Part shown: positions 27,656 to 36,123 of the stretch, in pieces
Layout of the letters: each line of letters opens with the position of its first letter
How positions within the stretch are numbered: position 1 is the stretch's first letter
Assembly (NCBI RefSeq): GCF_034424315.1
Contig: NZ_CP139972.1
Location: forward strand, 4,774,001-4,838,000
DNA: 64,000 nucleotides
Reading direction: 5' to 3'
Source of the DNA: Chitinophaga sancti
GTDB taxonomy: Bacteria > Bacteroidota > Bacteroidia > Chitinophagales > Chitinophagaceae
The notes under the pieces: model-generated
What the model saw: only the letters and a program-made list of their open reading frames with translations
Database searches by the model: none
Told to the model about the DNA's origin: nothing
Translations under genes and position numbers: made by a program

Positions 27656-28261
27656 TTATAATTTTAGTAAGTGCCTTAGTAACTGGAGGAAACAGAAGAT
27701 CAATACCAGCTTTACGATCCTGAGTCGCTTCAGCGCTTTATGAAGCTGGTTCTTTACAGTTTCCGGTGAAATATTAAGCCTGTAGGCAATTTCATCGTTA
27801 TCCAGTTTTTCTTCCCGGCTCATTACAAATATTTTCCGCATCGCCGCTGGCATCTCAGCTTTTATCTTTTCTATAATCCTGTCAAGCTCTTTTGCGATAA
27901 TGTCCGAATCTGTACTCCTGTCGGCCGTAGAGTTAGTTTCATAATCAGCAAAGCTGATATAGCTCTTCCTTTTCTCCACCTTCTTCAGGTAATCAACCAT
28001 CTTGTTTTTGGCAATCGCAAAGAGCAAGGCTCTGAAATTATAAACCAAATCCGGGTCTTTTGCGTAGGTAAACAACGCCAGGAAGGTTTCCTGTATCATA
28101 TCGTCAATATACAGGTGGTTAGCATTATGGGCTATTCTTATGGCGATAGTTTTTACCGGCTCCCAGTAGCGGTTATGTAATTCCTGAAAGGCGGCATGAT
28201 CAGAGTTGTGGAGCATAATCCGATATAGCTCCAGGTCTTTCAATTGGGAGTAACGTCTCAT
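27656..28261 (-). CDS. ECF RNA polymerase sigma factor (Bacteroidota FecI-like)
   Basis: The 201-residue protein has region 2 (FQELHNRYWEPVKTIA, DDMIQETFLALF, FRALLFAIAKNKMVDYLKK) and region 4 (MPAAMRKIFVMSREEKLDNDEIAYRLNIS split over two turns, then TVKNQLHKALKRL). It belongs to the family 1 type sigma-70 factors that drive SusCD operons with a FecR partner. The C-terminus has a hydrophobic LVLIFCFLQLLRHLL tail. It should direct polymerase to the susCD promoter when released by FecR. Confidence 0.92.
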   Translation of the reverse strand: MRRYSQLKDLELYRIMLHNSDHAAFQELHNRYWEPVKTIAIRIAHNANHLYIDDMIQETFLALFTYAKDPDLVYNFRALLFAIAKNKMVDYLKKVEKRKSYISFADYETNSTADRSTDSDIIAKELDRIIEKIKAEMPAAMRKIFVMSREEKLDNDEIAYRLNISPETVKNQLHKALKRLRIVKLVLIFCFLQLLRHLLKL

Positions 28262-28571
28262 GGTAAGATTGTTTGGTTGTTTGTTTTTTCTCTGTGAATT
28301 TTCCCTGAAAATCGTGGCAAAATTAAACTGAAATATTTCACATGAGCGGGAAAATATCAGCCATTAACAGCAGTTTAACATTACATTAACCCCCATTTTT
28401 TTTATCAAAAATATCACATGAATGCATATTACCTTTTCAGTGTGAGTGCAAGAAAAAGGATTTATTTTTATACAACAAAATTCAGTTTGGGGATAAGGTC
28501 AATCATTATAAAGATCTAAAATCGCAACAATAAAATCATATACACGTTAAAGTTATCTCACCGGTACATAC
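28262..28571. other. AT-rich gap upstream of the sigma factor gene
   Basis: About 310 bases, very AT-rich, with no open frame I can support. It must hold the sigma factor promoter on the minus strand, but no clear TAnnTTTG element with spacing was found. Confidence 0.4.
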
Positions 28572-28605
28572 AAAAAAAATTGCGGGAATAAATGAAATTC
28601 CCGCA
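28572..28605 (-). terminator. Rho-independent terminator of the DUF5005-like gene
   Basis: TGCGGGAAT (28581-28589) pairs with ATTCCCGCA (28597-28605) over a 7-base loop. On the minus strand the stem is followed by a run of eight T (A run at 28572-28579). It lies 24 bases beyond the stop of the gene at 28630. Confidence 0.85.
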
Positions 28606-28629
28606 AATCATCAATAGTTATCCGACTTA

Positions 28630-29751
28630 CTATAAATTCAACACAGAAAATGGCACTCTTACCGCACGTGGCCGATAAATGTCCGGATCAAACTTATTAT
28701 TATTACACGCCGCTACGCAAGGCTGGTACGTATTAATACAATAAGTAAACAGGAACTCATTATTCGCATTAAACTCCGGATGAATACACGGCGTGTAAAA
28801 AAATGGCGTATGCCCCTGCAACCTGTCCGGGATATTATAAATAACATTCGTACCAATAGCATCCCATCCACTCACCGGACTACTACTTGCCGCTCCGTAA
28901 ATAGCCGTTCCTCCATCACATACCATATTAAAATTCGTTACTATCATCACATACTTCGTATTCACATAGCTAACACTGATCCCTCCTGATGGTGCAGTCA
29001 CAATCACAGCAGCTGCTGCCGCAGCAGTGCCCCAGGAAGTGCCATTCCAGAATGTCCAGCTCCCCGGACTATTCTGCGGAAACCTTGCCACATACACATC
29101 ACACTGCCCAATCGTATTAGGCTTCAATTTTCCACCCCACACATACACATAACCATCCAGGTTCTTCACCATCCCTTTCGTAAAATCAATCCCATTAAAA
29201 TCAGGCAGTGTAGTATACGAAACCGTATTATCTGCCTCATTCAAGGCAGCCAGGATTTCATTTACCAACTGCCCTGTTGAACTACTCATCTCCAGGCAAA
29301 CAGTATATACCTTATTGCCTATTTCCACACCCGCAGAAGGCCAGAAATAATTACCCGGTGTAACGGACTGGAACAAATCCGGATTACCGTACAACAACAG
29401 ATTCGTTGTCTGTGCCGGATCCCAGCTATGATTAGCCGGCTGTATCAACACCGTATTATGCTTATTAAAAATACAGGGTACAGTGCCATCTGAATTCAAG
29501 TCATCATAAAAAGTATCATTGAATAGCCATACCACCTTGCCATTAGACAAGGGTACTGAAAGTGCACCATCAAAAGCAATAGAACCAGACGTTCGCCGGA
29601 AGAATGCCGTAGCACTGGCATCCTGGTATGGGGCTACAGCGGAATTGGAAACAGCCAGATTTTCATTGGCCTCAGGTCGTGGAGCAATCATTTTGGTACA
29701 GGCAAAACATAACATGGTTGCTACCATACCAATGGTTAACTGAGTCTTCAT
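28630..29751 (-). CDS. DUF5005/DUF4185-like beta-propeller lipoprotein
   Basis: The 373-residue protein has a lipoprotein signal (MLCFAC, cysteine 18) and repeated beta-propeller-like strands: VPLSNGKVVWLFNDTFYDD, FWPSAGVEIGNKVYTVCLEM, DGYVYVWGGKLKP, KYVMIVTNFNM, NEFLFTYCINTY. The phrase 'NGKxxWLFxDTF' is typical of DUF5005 and DUF4185 proteins, thought to be surface glycan-active or binding propellers. There are many cysteines near the C-terminus (CIHP, CINTYQPCVAAC). It is monocistronic with its own terminator. Enzymatic activity is unproven; the family call is by motif only. Confidence 0.55.
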   Translation of the reverse strand: MKTQLTIGMVATMLCFACTKMIAPRPEANENLAVSNSAVAPYQDASATAFFRRTSGSIAFDGALSVPLSNGKVVWLFNDTFYDDLNSDGTVPCIFNKHNTVLIQPANHSWDPAQTTNLLLYGNPDLFQSVTPGNYFWPSAGVEIGNKVYTVCLEMSSSTGQLVNEILAALNEADNTVSYTTLPDFNGIDFTKGMVKNLDGYVYVWGGKLKPNTIGQCDVYVARFPQNSPGSWTFWNGTSWGTAAAAAAVIVTAPSGGISVSYVNTKYVMIVTNFNMVCDGGTAIYGAASSSPVSGWDAIGTNVIYNIPDRLQGHTPFFYTPCIHPEFNANNEFLFTYCINTYQPCVAACNNNKFDPDIYRPRAVRVPFSVLNL

Positions 29752-29788
29752 AACATAGTATATTTTGTTTTACAGAATAAACAAAACA

Positions 29789-30673
29789 TTAAACAGACAC
29801 CCCCATACTCAAGCGCTCAATCAGATCCTTCTGTAAAAATCCGTTTGCAGGCAGTCTGCCACCCAAATTATCAGGAATAGGTCCGGCAATATAGACCTTC
29901 GCTCCATCCGCTACCTGGCAGAGCCGCTGGCAAAATTCAATAAAATCCTGTTCCGGAAGTGGATTCGTCAGATTTGTAACGATAAAACTAAAACTGCACG
30001 TATGCGTAAGCCGTTCAAGGCTCTCATGTGGAACAGACTGCCCCAGGTAAATTGTTTTATACCCCCGGGCTCTCAATACGTAATTATAAAACAATAAGCT
30101 GATTTCATGAAGTTCATTTTCCGGAAGAAATAACAATACTGTTCCCAACGCAGGATCTGGCACCCGGCTGATACGCTCAGTGGCCACTATAATCTTATTT
30201 CTGATCAGGTTAGATATGAAGTGTTCCTGGGCTGGACTGATCGTACCTATCTGCCACATAATACCAATCCGGTGAAAGAAAGGAAAAATAAACCGGATAA
30301 TAGCGTTCTCAAACCCCTCCGCCATCAATATTTCCAGGAAAGCCTTGTTAAACAACTGCTCATCCAGGTCAATTAAGCTCAACAGCAAACTGTCACCATA
30401 CAAATCCGGATGATTTTTAATGGATAACCCCGCTATTTTCTGCGCGATCTCGTCATCCGTCATCTGGCTTATATGTGAAATCTTAAAACCATGCTGCGTT
30501 AACATGCTGATATTCAGCAACCTTCTTAAATCCTCGTTGGAATAATACCGGATATTGGTGTCCGTACGCCCTGGTTGCACAATGCCATACCTCTTCTCCC
30601 ATATCCTAATCGTATGAGCCTTAATACCAGATAAATTTTCAAGGTCCTTAATCGAATACATTTCAGCTGCCAT
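29789..30673 (-). CDS. MerR-family regulator with cobalamin-binding-like domain (LitR/CarH type)
   Basis: The 294-residue protein has a MerR winged helix at the N-terminus (MYSIKDLENLSGIKAHTIRIW, EKRYGIVQPGRTDTNIRYYS) and a C-terminal domain like the B12-binding region of CarH/LitR photoreceptor repressors. A helical segment (about 90-175) is followed by a Rossmann-like fold (TVLLFLPENELHEISLLF, YLGQSVPHESL, KVYIAGPI). CarH needs an ExH-x-x-G B12 ligand motif; here ELHEIS keeps E and H but has serine for glycine. It is divergent from crtI and the shared intergenic palindrome is a likely operator, so control of carotenoid genes by light or B12 is plausible. The second methionine (residue 5) may be the true start. 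Confidence 0.85.
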   Translation of the reverse strand: MAAEMYSIKDLENLSGIKAHTIRIWEKRYGIVQPGRTDTNIRYYSNEDLRRLLNISMLTQHGFKISHISQMTDDEIAQKIAGLSIKNHPDLYGDSLLLSLIDLDEQLFNKAFLEILMAEGFENAIIRFIFPFFHRIGIMWQIGTISPAQEHFISNLIRNKIIVATERISRVPDPALGTVLLFLPENELHEISLLFYNYVLRARGYKTIYLGQSVPHESLERLTHTCSFSFIVTNLTNPLPEQDFIEFCQRLCQVADGAKVYIAGPIPDNLGGRLPANGFLQKDLIERLSMGVSV

Positions 30674-30730
30674 TACCTTCTCTTTTTACCAGGAAATATT
30701 TTTTCAAAAGCACTACCCTTGGTAGCCATG

Positions 30731-30738
30731 CAAAAATA
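30731..30738 (-). promoter_or_regulatory. -7 element of the MerR regulator gene
   Basis: On the minus strand the site reads TATTTTTG, an exact TAnnTTTG match, 58 bases before the regulator's start codon. A half-site TGTTTAAAG (+ strand, 30746-30754) lies just upstream of it, so the regulator may also control itself. Confidence 0.55.
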
Positions 30739-30767
30739 ATTTTTTTGTTTAAAGTTCTTTTTAAAAC

Positions 30768-30790
30768 CTTAAACATTATATTTGTTTAAG
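30768..30790. promoter_or_regulatory. Palindromic operator over the crtI promoter
   Basis: CTTAAACA (30768-30775) and TGTTTAAG (30783-30790) form a perfect 8-base inverted repeat with a 7-base spacer. The spacer and right arm contain TATATTTG (30777-30784), an exact TAnnTTTG -7 element for crtI. A bound MerR-type dimer would cover the promoter. A further near-identical half-site, TGTTTAAAG, is at 30746-30754. Confidence 0.65.
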
Positions 30791-30814
30791 AATTTCATAA
30801 AAAGATCAAACAAA

Positions 30815-32308
30815 ATGAGCCAAAATGTACTGGTCATCGGTGCCGGATTTGCCGGTTTATCTGCTGCTATCACGCTGGCCAGGCAAGGCCATCATGTAAC
30901 AGTAGTAGAAAAACATGCTACCCCGGGAGGCAGGGCCAGGGCATTCTCTGAGAAAGGCTTCACATTTGACATGGGCCCCAGTTGGTATTGGATGCCGGAA
31001 GTAGCCGCTGACTTCTTCAAACGCAATGACCGTTGTATCGAAGACTACTTTTCCCTCATCAGGCTAGACCCATCCTACCAGGTTATTTTCGGCAAGGATG
31101 ATTCCATTCTCCTGCCGGCTGCCTTCAGCGAAATATGCCAGTTATTCGACAGTATAGAAAGTGGAAGCGGCGAAAAACTCAGGCAATTTATGGCGGAAGC
31201 GGAGTATAAATACAAGACCGCTATGAAGACCTACATCAGCAAACCCGGTCTCCGCATTGGTGAGTTGTGCAATGTAGAGGTACTCCAGTCTTTCCTTAAA
31301 ATGGATATGCTGCAGTCATTCCGTCATCATGTCAAACATTACTTCAAAGATGAACGCCTGCTGCGTATCATTGAATTTCCGATTCTCTTCCTGGGTGCTA
31401 CTGCCGACAAAATTCCAGCCATGTACAGCATGATGAACTATGCAGACATGCAACTCGGCACCTGGTACCCCAAAGGAGGAATGGCACAGTTGGCCTGGGC
31501 TTTTAATAAACTGGCCACGGAGTCAGGTGTCAAACTGTGCCTGAATACAGAAGTGGAAAAACTGGAAGTAGTAAAGGATAAAGTACTGGGTGCATATACC
31601 AGCAAAGGTTTTTTCAGCGCGGATGTTGTCGTTTCCGGTGCCGATTATCATCATACTGACAGGCAATTGTTACCAGCGGATAAAAGTAATTACTCAGCAG
31701 CTTATTGGGATAAGCGCACAATGGCTCCTTCCTGCCTGATCTATTATATTGGTGTCAATCGTAAAATACCCCGACTGCAGCATCATAACCTGTTTTTCGA
31801 ACACGATTTGCAGCAACATGCAGCAAGCATTTACACCAAGCCATCATGGCCCACGCATCCGCTATTCTACCTGTGCTGTCCCTCCAAAACCGATGCTACC
31901 GTAGCTCCTGCAGGAATGGAAAATCTTTTCTACCTGATCCCTACAGCACCCGGTCTGGAAGATACACCAGCAATAAGAGAGCAATACCTGAAACAGGTTT
32001 TAGCTGAAACAGCAGCATATTGCAATGATAAATTTGAACAGGACATCATCTATTGCAGGTCATACGCATATAGCGATTTCATCAGCGATTACCATGCATA
32101 TAAAGGTAACGCATATGGGTTAGCCAATACTTTAGGACAAACGGCTTTTCTAAAACCATCTATCCGTCATAAGAAAATCAAGAATCTATTTTTCACCGGT
32201 CAGCTCACTGTTCCCGGCCCGGGAGTACCGCCTGCAATTCTTTCAGGAGAAATGGTAGCCAATTACATTTCAAGTCTAAAATTCGGCAAACATGAAGTTA
32301 CTATTTGA
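30815..32308 (+). CDS. crtI: Phytoene desaturase
   Basis: From the ATG at 30815 the protein begins MSQNVLVIGAGFAGLSAAI, the dinucleotide-binding GxGxxG of CrtI-type desaturases, then PGGRARAFSEKGFTFDMGPS and the C-terminal bacterial signature GQLTVPGPGVPPAILSGEM. About 497 residues is the normal length. It converts phytoene to lycopene with FAD. An in-frame TTG at 30782 lies inside the promoter and is not a credible start. It is the first of four overlapping crt genes; its end overlaps crtB by 17 bases. Confidence 0.95.
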   Translation: MSQNVLVIGAGFAGLSAAITLARQGHHVTVVEKHATPGGRARAFSEKGFTFDMGPSWYWMPEVAADFFKRNDRCIEDYFSLIRLDPSYQVIFGKDDSILLPAAFSEICQLFDSIESGSGEKLRQFMAEAEYKYKTAMKTYISKPGLRIGELCNVEVLQSFLKMDMLQSFRHHVKHYFKDERLLRIIEFPILFLGATADKIPAMYSMMNYADMQLGTWYPKGGMAQLAWAFNKLATESGVKLCLNTEVEKLEVVKDKVLGAYTSKGFFSADVVVSGADYHHTDRQLLPADKSNYSAAYWDKRTMAPSCLIYYIGVNRKIPRLQHHNLFFEHDLQQHAASIYTKPSWPTHPLFYLCCPSKTDATVAPAGMENLFYLIPTAPGLEDTPAIREQYLKQVLAETAAYCNDKFEQDIIYCRSYAYSDFISDYHAYKGNAYGLANTLGQTAFLKPSIRHKKIKNLFFTGQLTVPGPGVPPAILSGEMVANYISSLKFGKHEVTI

Positions 32309-33131
32309 TAAGTTAAGCGCACAATGTAGTAAATTAACAACAGAGGAATACAGCACTTCGTTCTCACTTGGCATCAGGCTGCTGAATAAAAAATTTCATG
32401 CGCCCATTTATGCCATTTATGGATTCGTTCGTTTTGCAGATGAGATAGTCGACTCTTTTCATGATTATGATAAAGCAGCCCTGCTGCGGCATTTCAGAGA
32501 AGAAACCTACAGGGCTATCAAAGACCGGATCAGTTTAAATCCTATCTTAAATAGTTTTCAGCAAGTCTTTCATGATTATAATATAGAACAGGAGTTGGTG
32601 GACACATTTCTTGATAGTATGGAAATGGACCTCCACCAGCATTTTTATACCCGCAGTATTTATGAGCAATACATACTGGGTAGCGCAGAAGTAGTGGGAC
32701 TGATGTGCCTGAAGGTTTTTACGGAAAACAATCATGACCTGTATTGCCATTTGCGTGCTGCCGCCATGAAACTGGGAGCAGCCTTTCAAAAGGTGAACTT
32801 CCTGCGCGATGTAAAGGCTGACAGCCAGGAACTGGGCAGGCATTATTTCCCCCTGGTCAACCTGAATGATTTTACCAACAAGGATAAATCAGCCATTGAA
32901 TCTGAAATCGCCAATGATTTCAGAGAAGCACTGCCAGGCATCATGCAACTGCCACTCAGCTCCCGGAAAGGCGTGTACCTTGCCTATACCTATTACCAGG
33001 TATTGTTCAAAAAAATCAAAAGCCTGCCAGCGCAACGAATTATGACAGAACGCATCAGGGTGCCTAATACCCATAAAATCGGCATCATGTTACAAACCTT
33101 GTTCTTTCCATCAAACCTTATTCAGCAATGA
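32292..33131 (+). CDS. crtB: Phytoene synthase
   Basis: The 279-residue protein has the two aspartate-rich prenyl-diphosphate sites of squalene/phytoene synthases: RFADEIVDSF (about residue 47) and VNFLRDVKADSQELGRHYFP (about 168). It joins two geranylgeranyl diphosphates to phytoene. It overlaps crtI by 17 bases and crtZ by 4 bases, implying coupled translation. Confidence 0.95.
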   Translation: MKLLFDKLSAQCSKLTTEEYSTSFSLGIRLLNKKFHAPIYAIYGFVRFADEIVDSFHDYDKAALLRHFREETYRAIKDRISLNPILNSFQQVFHDYNIEQELVDTFLDSMEMDLHQHFYTRSIYEQYILGSAEVVGLMCLKVFTENNHDLYCHLRAAAMKLGAAFQKVNFLRDVKADSQELGRHYFPLVNLNDFTNKDKSAIESEIANDFREALPGIMQLPLSSRKGVYLAYTYYQVLFKKIKSLPAQRIMTERIRVPNTHKIGIMLQTLFFPSNLIQQ

Positions 33132-33628
33132 ACCACTACCTGATTTTACTATGCACATTGCTGGCCGGTTTTGCCGGGATGGAAGGAATCGCATGGCTTA
33201 CACATAAATACATCATGCATGGACCGCTCTGGAACCTGCATAGAGATCATCATCGTAAAGATGAAGGGCAGTTCCTGGAAAAAAATGACTTCTTCTTCCT
33301 GATCTTTGCCATACCCGGAATCGCATTATTCCTGCTGGGCACCATCTATAAAAGCTTTCCTGTTATAGGACTGGCATCAGGTATTACCCTGTATGGTTTT
33401 ACTTATTTTATGGTACATGACGTATTCGTGCATCAGCGTTTTAAATGGTTCAGGCATAGCAATCATCCTTATTTAAGAGCACTGAGAAGAGCACATAAAA
33501 TACATCATAAACACCTGGGAAAAGAACAAGGAGAATGCTTTGGTATGCTGTTTTTCCCGGGTAAATATTTCAGAGAAGTTTCAAACAAGCATAAAAATGA
33601 AGTTCACGTACCTGGCGATAGATATTAG
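33128..33628 (+). CDS. crtZ: Beta-carotene hydroxylase
   Basis: The 166-residue integral membrane protein carries the histidine boxes of CrtZ non-heme diiron hydroxylases: HKYIMH, HRDHHRKDEG, HDVFVHQRF and HKIHHKH. Four membrane segments are visible. It adds hydroxyl groups at C3 and C3' of the beta rings, giving zeaxanthin from beta-carotene. Its last 32 bases overlap the start of the lycopene cyclase gene. Confidence 0.95.
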   Translation: MNHYLILLCTLLAGFAGMEGIAWLTHKYIMHGPLWNLHRDHHRKDEGQFLEKNDFFFLIFAIPGIALFLLGTIYKSFPVIGLASGITLYGFTYFMVHDVFVHQRFKWFRHSNHPYLRALRRAHKIHHKHLGKEQGECFGMLFFPGKYFREVSNKHKNEVHVPGDRY

Positions 33629-34298
33629 CGCGATCATAGTACCATTGATCGCTTCTTTTCATCCCAGGATCAGGTATTATCAACAGTGGGGTATGGCATT
33701 CACTTCATTACTGATATCCGGCCTGTTATTCATAATATGGGATATCTATTTTACACACGCCGGTGTATGGGGCTTTAACCAGGATTACCTGCTGGGGATG
33801 CAATTGTTCAATTTACCGGTGGAAGAGATCTTATTTTTCCTGTGTATTCCTTATGCCTGCATGTTTTCCTACCATTGCCTCCTGACCCTATGGCCACATG
33901 CCTCCGTACCCAGACAGGCAGCGAATTATATATCCTGGCTGCTCATCAGTGGTGGATTAATAACTGCCATCGCCTTTTACAATAACAGTTACACCTGCGC
34001 CACATTTCTACTCCTGGTATTATTCATCTTATATGTTCGTAAAAAAAGTTGGACAGGGCAATTTTACCTTTGCTATGGTATCATGTTACTACCATTTGTA
34101 ATCATCAACGGCATATTGACGGGTAGCTGGATTGCAGCGCCTATTGTTTGGTATAACAGTAATGAAATAATCGGGCTACGTTTACTGACTATTCCGATCG
34201 AAGATGTTTTCTACGGCTTAATACTCATCGGTTCACAGGTCGCCTTATATGAAGGTTTTCAAAAAAACAGGAGAATAGCTCCTTTAACACCAATCTGA
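33597..34298 (+). CDS. Lycopene cyclase (CrtYcd-like fused type)
   Basis: From the ATG at 33597 the 233-residue protein has six or seven membrane segments and two copies of the cyclase motif: FNLPVEEILFF and LTIPIEDVFYG. In actinobacteria the two halves are separate CrtYc and CrtYd subunits; Bacteroidota and archaea have them fused in one chain as here. It should close the ends of lycopene to beta rings, feeding CrtZ. The start overlaps crtZ by 32 bases; a longer frame from 33540 would lie inside crtZ and begins with non-conserved sequence. Confidence 0.88.
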   Translation: MKFTYLAIDISAIIVPLIASFHPRIRYYQQWGMAFTSLLISGLLFIIWDIYFTHAGVWGFNQDYLLGMQLFNLPVEEILFFLCIPYACMFSYHCLLTLWPHASVPRQAANYISWLLISGGLITAIAFYNNSYTCATFLLLVLFILYVRKKSWTGQFYLCYGIMLLPFVIINGILTGSWIAAPIVWYNSNEIIGLRLLTIPIEDVFYGLILIGSQVALYEGFQKNRRIAPLTPI

Positions 34299-34464
34299 AA
34301 TCTTGTTTGCAATCTGCTTCGGTGTTAATACATGTATTGATCCTATCGTATATCAAAAAATGAAATATTTTTAGAAGACACGACAGTTGTTCCTTACTTA
34401 CAAATTTGTATTAAATTGGAAATGTTACGGTGGTTCATCTCTCCAATGTCAAGTTAATACCGGA

Positions 34465-35286
34465 ATGATACTTAAGAAAATAACTCCAAAACCAGAACTG
34501 GCAAAGTTGATCGACAACTTCTGGGTATTTGAAAACGATGCTGGTTTGCCAACGGAAGATAGCAGGATCATTGTGCCGAATGGCAAGGCTAAATTCATAT
34601 ATACCTATTTAAATGGACTCTCTACAATAGATGGTGGTATTCAAACTGATCACCGGGAACATGACATTTTTTTCATTGGCATCTGGGATAAACCTGTTAC
34701 ACTTGTTTCGGGAAGCAAGATAACTGGTACGATTGGTATTGAGCTTACGCCAAATGGTTTGCATCGTTTTACACAATTCTCAGCATTGGAAATCGTAAAC
34801 AAGATTTACAGTTTTATCGATATTTACGGGGCAGCTGGCAGGCAGTTGCAGGAAAGACTGGCCAATACCGGAAAACTGGAGGATAAAATTGACGTGTTTC
34901 AGAATTTTCTTATCAGGATTACGAATATGGTAAACAGGAATAACCTGTTGGTCGATCATTCCGTTCAGTTAATAAAAAACACATCGGGCTTATTGACCAT
35001 AAACCAGCTCGTGGATAAAATGGGGTACTCAAAGCGTTACCTGGATATGCTTTTTAAAGAGCACCTGGGTATTTCTCCTAAAACTTATGCCTGCCTTGTC
35101 CGGTTCCAGCTGTTTTATACGCTTTGGGCTAATACTGATGCAAAAAATTTCTACCAGGAAAACATTTACGACGTGTACTACGATCAGGCCCATTTCATTA
35201 AGGAATTTAAAAGATATACGGGTTATTCGCCTCGCAACTATGCACAATTAAAAAATGAGTTCGGAAAGCTCTTTTATAAAAAGTAG
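34465..35286 (+). CDS. AraC-family transcriptional regulator
   Basis: The likely start is the ATG at 34465 (MILKKITPKPELAKLIDNFW), the usual opening of DUF6597-type N-terminal sensor domains. The C-terminal third is an AraC double helix-turn-helix (LLTINQLVDKMGYSKRYLDML, then YDQAHFIKEFKRYTGYSPRNY). About 273 residues. It precedes a SnoaL-like gene by 87 bases and may regulate it; such pairs are common. The frame extends upstream to 34387 without conserved sequence. Confidence 0.85.
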   Translation: MILKKITPKPELAKLIDNFWVFENDAGLPTEDSRIIVPNGKAKFIYTYLNGLSTIDGGIQTDHREHDIFFIGIWDKPVTLVSGSKITGTIGIELTPNGLHRFTQFSALEIVNKIYSFIDIYGAAGRQLQERLANTGKLEDKIDVFQNFLIRITNMVNRNNLLVDHSVQLIKNTSGLLTINQLVDKMGYSKRYLDMLFKEHLGISPKTYACLVRFQLFYTLWANTDAKNFYQENIYDVYYDQAHFIKEFKRYTGYSPRNYAQLKNEFGKLFYKK

Positions 35287-35373
35287 GCACTTCCCTTTTT
35301 TACAATAATTGTCTGGCAGGTTGCTATAGCTTTGTAGAACAATCGAATCATTTTCCTATTTAAAATTAGTCCA

Positions 35374-35727
35374 ATGACAACACAACAAATAGCAACCCGT
35401 TTTAATGAACTGGCGCAGGCAGGCATGTTCGACGAAATTCTCCATGAACTATTTAGCAGCGATGCGAAAAGTATTGAACCAGCCAATGCACCTTTTCCAA
35501 GTGTGCAAGGACTGGATAATATTATAGCAAAAGGAAAGCAGTTTCATGATATGATCGAAGAGATGCATGGATCATATACAAATCCAGCTATTGTCGCCGG
35601 CTCATTCTTTGCCTGCACCATGGGGATGGATGTTTCATTAAAAGGAATGGGCAGGCATAAATTTGATGAAGTGGCGGTATATGAAGTTAAAGATGGCAAG
35701 ATTATTTCCGAGCAATTTTTCTTTTAA
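35374..35727 (+). CDS. SnoaL/NTF2-like protein
   Basis: The 117-residue protein has the NTF2-like pattern: N-terminal helix (TRFNELAQAGMFDEILHEL), a beta sheet with SVQGLDNIIAKGKQFHDMI and the terminal strands VAVYEVKDGKIISEQFFF. This cone-shaped fold serves as small-molecule isomerase or binding domain; no catalytic residues can be assigned. It is probably controlled by the AraC protein upstream. Confidence 0.8.
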   Translation: MTTQQIATRFNELAQAGMFDEILHELFSSDAKSIEPANAPFPSVQGLDNIIAKGKQFHDMIEEMHGSYTNPAIVAGSFFACTMGMDVSLKGMGRHKFDEVAVYEVKDGKIISEQFFF

Positions 35728-35728
35728 G

Positions 35729-35756
35729 ATTTGTCAGGAGGAATCTCCTGACAAAT
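35729..35756. terminator. Bidirectional hairpin after the SnoaL-like gene
   Basis: ATTTGTCAGGAG (35729-35740) and CTCCTGACAAAT (35745-35756) form a perfect 12-base stem with loop GAAT, directly after the stop codon. Confidence 0.85.
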
Positions 35757-35771
35757 AAATAAGAATCAACG

Positions 35772-36123
35772 CTATATTTTATACCTGGACATAACATTGG
35801 CCGGAGGATGAGCAATCTCATTCGCCATAAACTGCATATAAGGCTTCGCATGCCTGAAAAAACGCTTATACCCTGCACACAGGTAATTCAAGCCATGTTC
35901 ATTATCTGCAGTTGTTAAAAACCTGTTCTTTGGGCATTCTCCCCTGCAATACTTTTGTACCTCACAGGTCTTACATTGCATCGGTAAACTATTATATTTA
36001 TCCCGGCCAAATTGCTGTTGTTCCGGCAACTGGGCCATTGTCCTGAGTGAGGTCTGGTGAATATTACCCAGTTGATACCTTTTTTACCCACTCATTGAAA
36101 ACAGTGATCATGAATTGGCCAAA
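35772..36123 (-). pseudogene. Remnant of anaerobic sulfatase-maturating enzyme (anSME)
   Basis: Two non-contiguous pieces of an anSME remain. Reading minus, FGQFMITVFNEWVKKV (36075-36123) matches the middle of these radical-SAM enzymes. After a frame change comes LGNIHQTSLRTMAQLPEQQQ and on to CKTCEVQKYCRGECPKNRF and LNYLCAGYKRFFRH, the C-terminal SPASM cluster region, ending at 35772. The CxxxCxxC radical-SAM site and the segment between the pieces are missing, so it cannot work. It is joined directly to a sulfatase fragment upstream. Confidence 0.8.
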
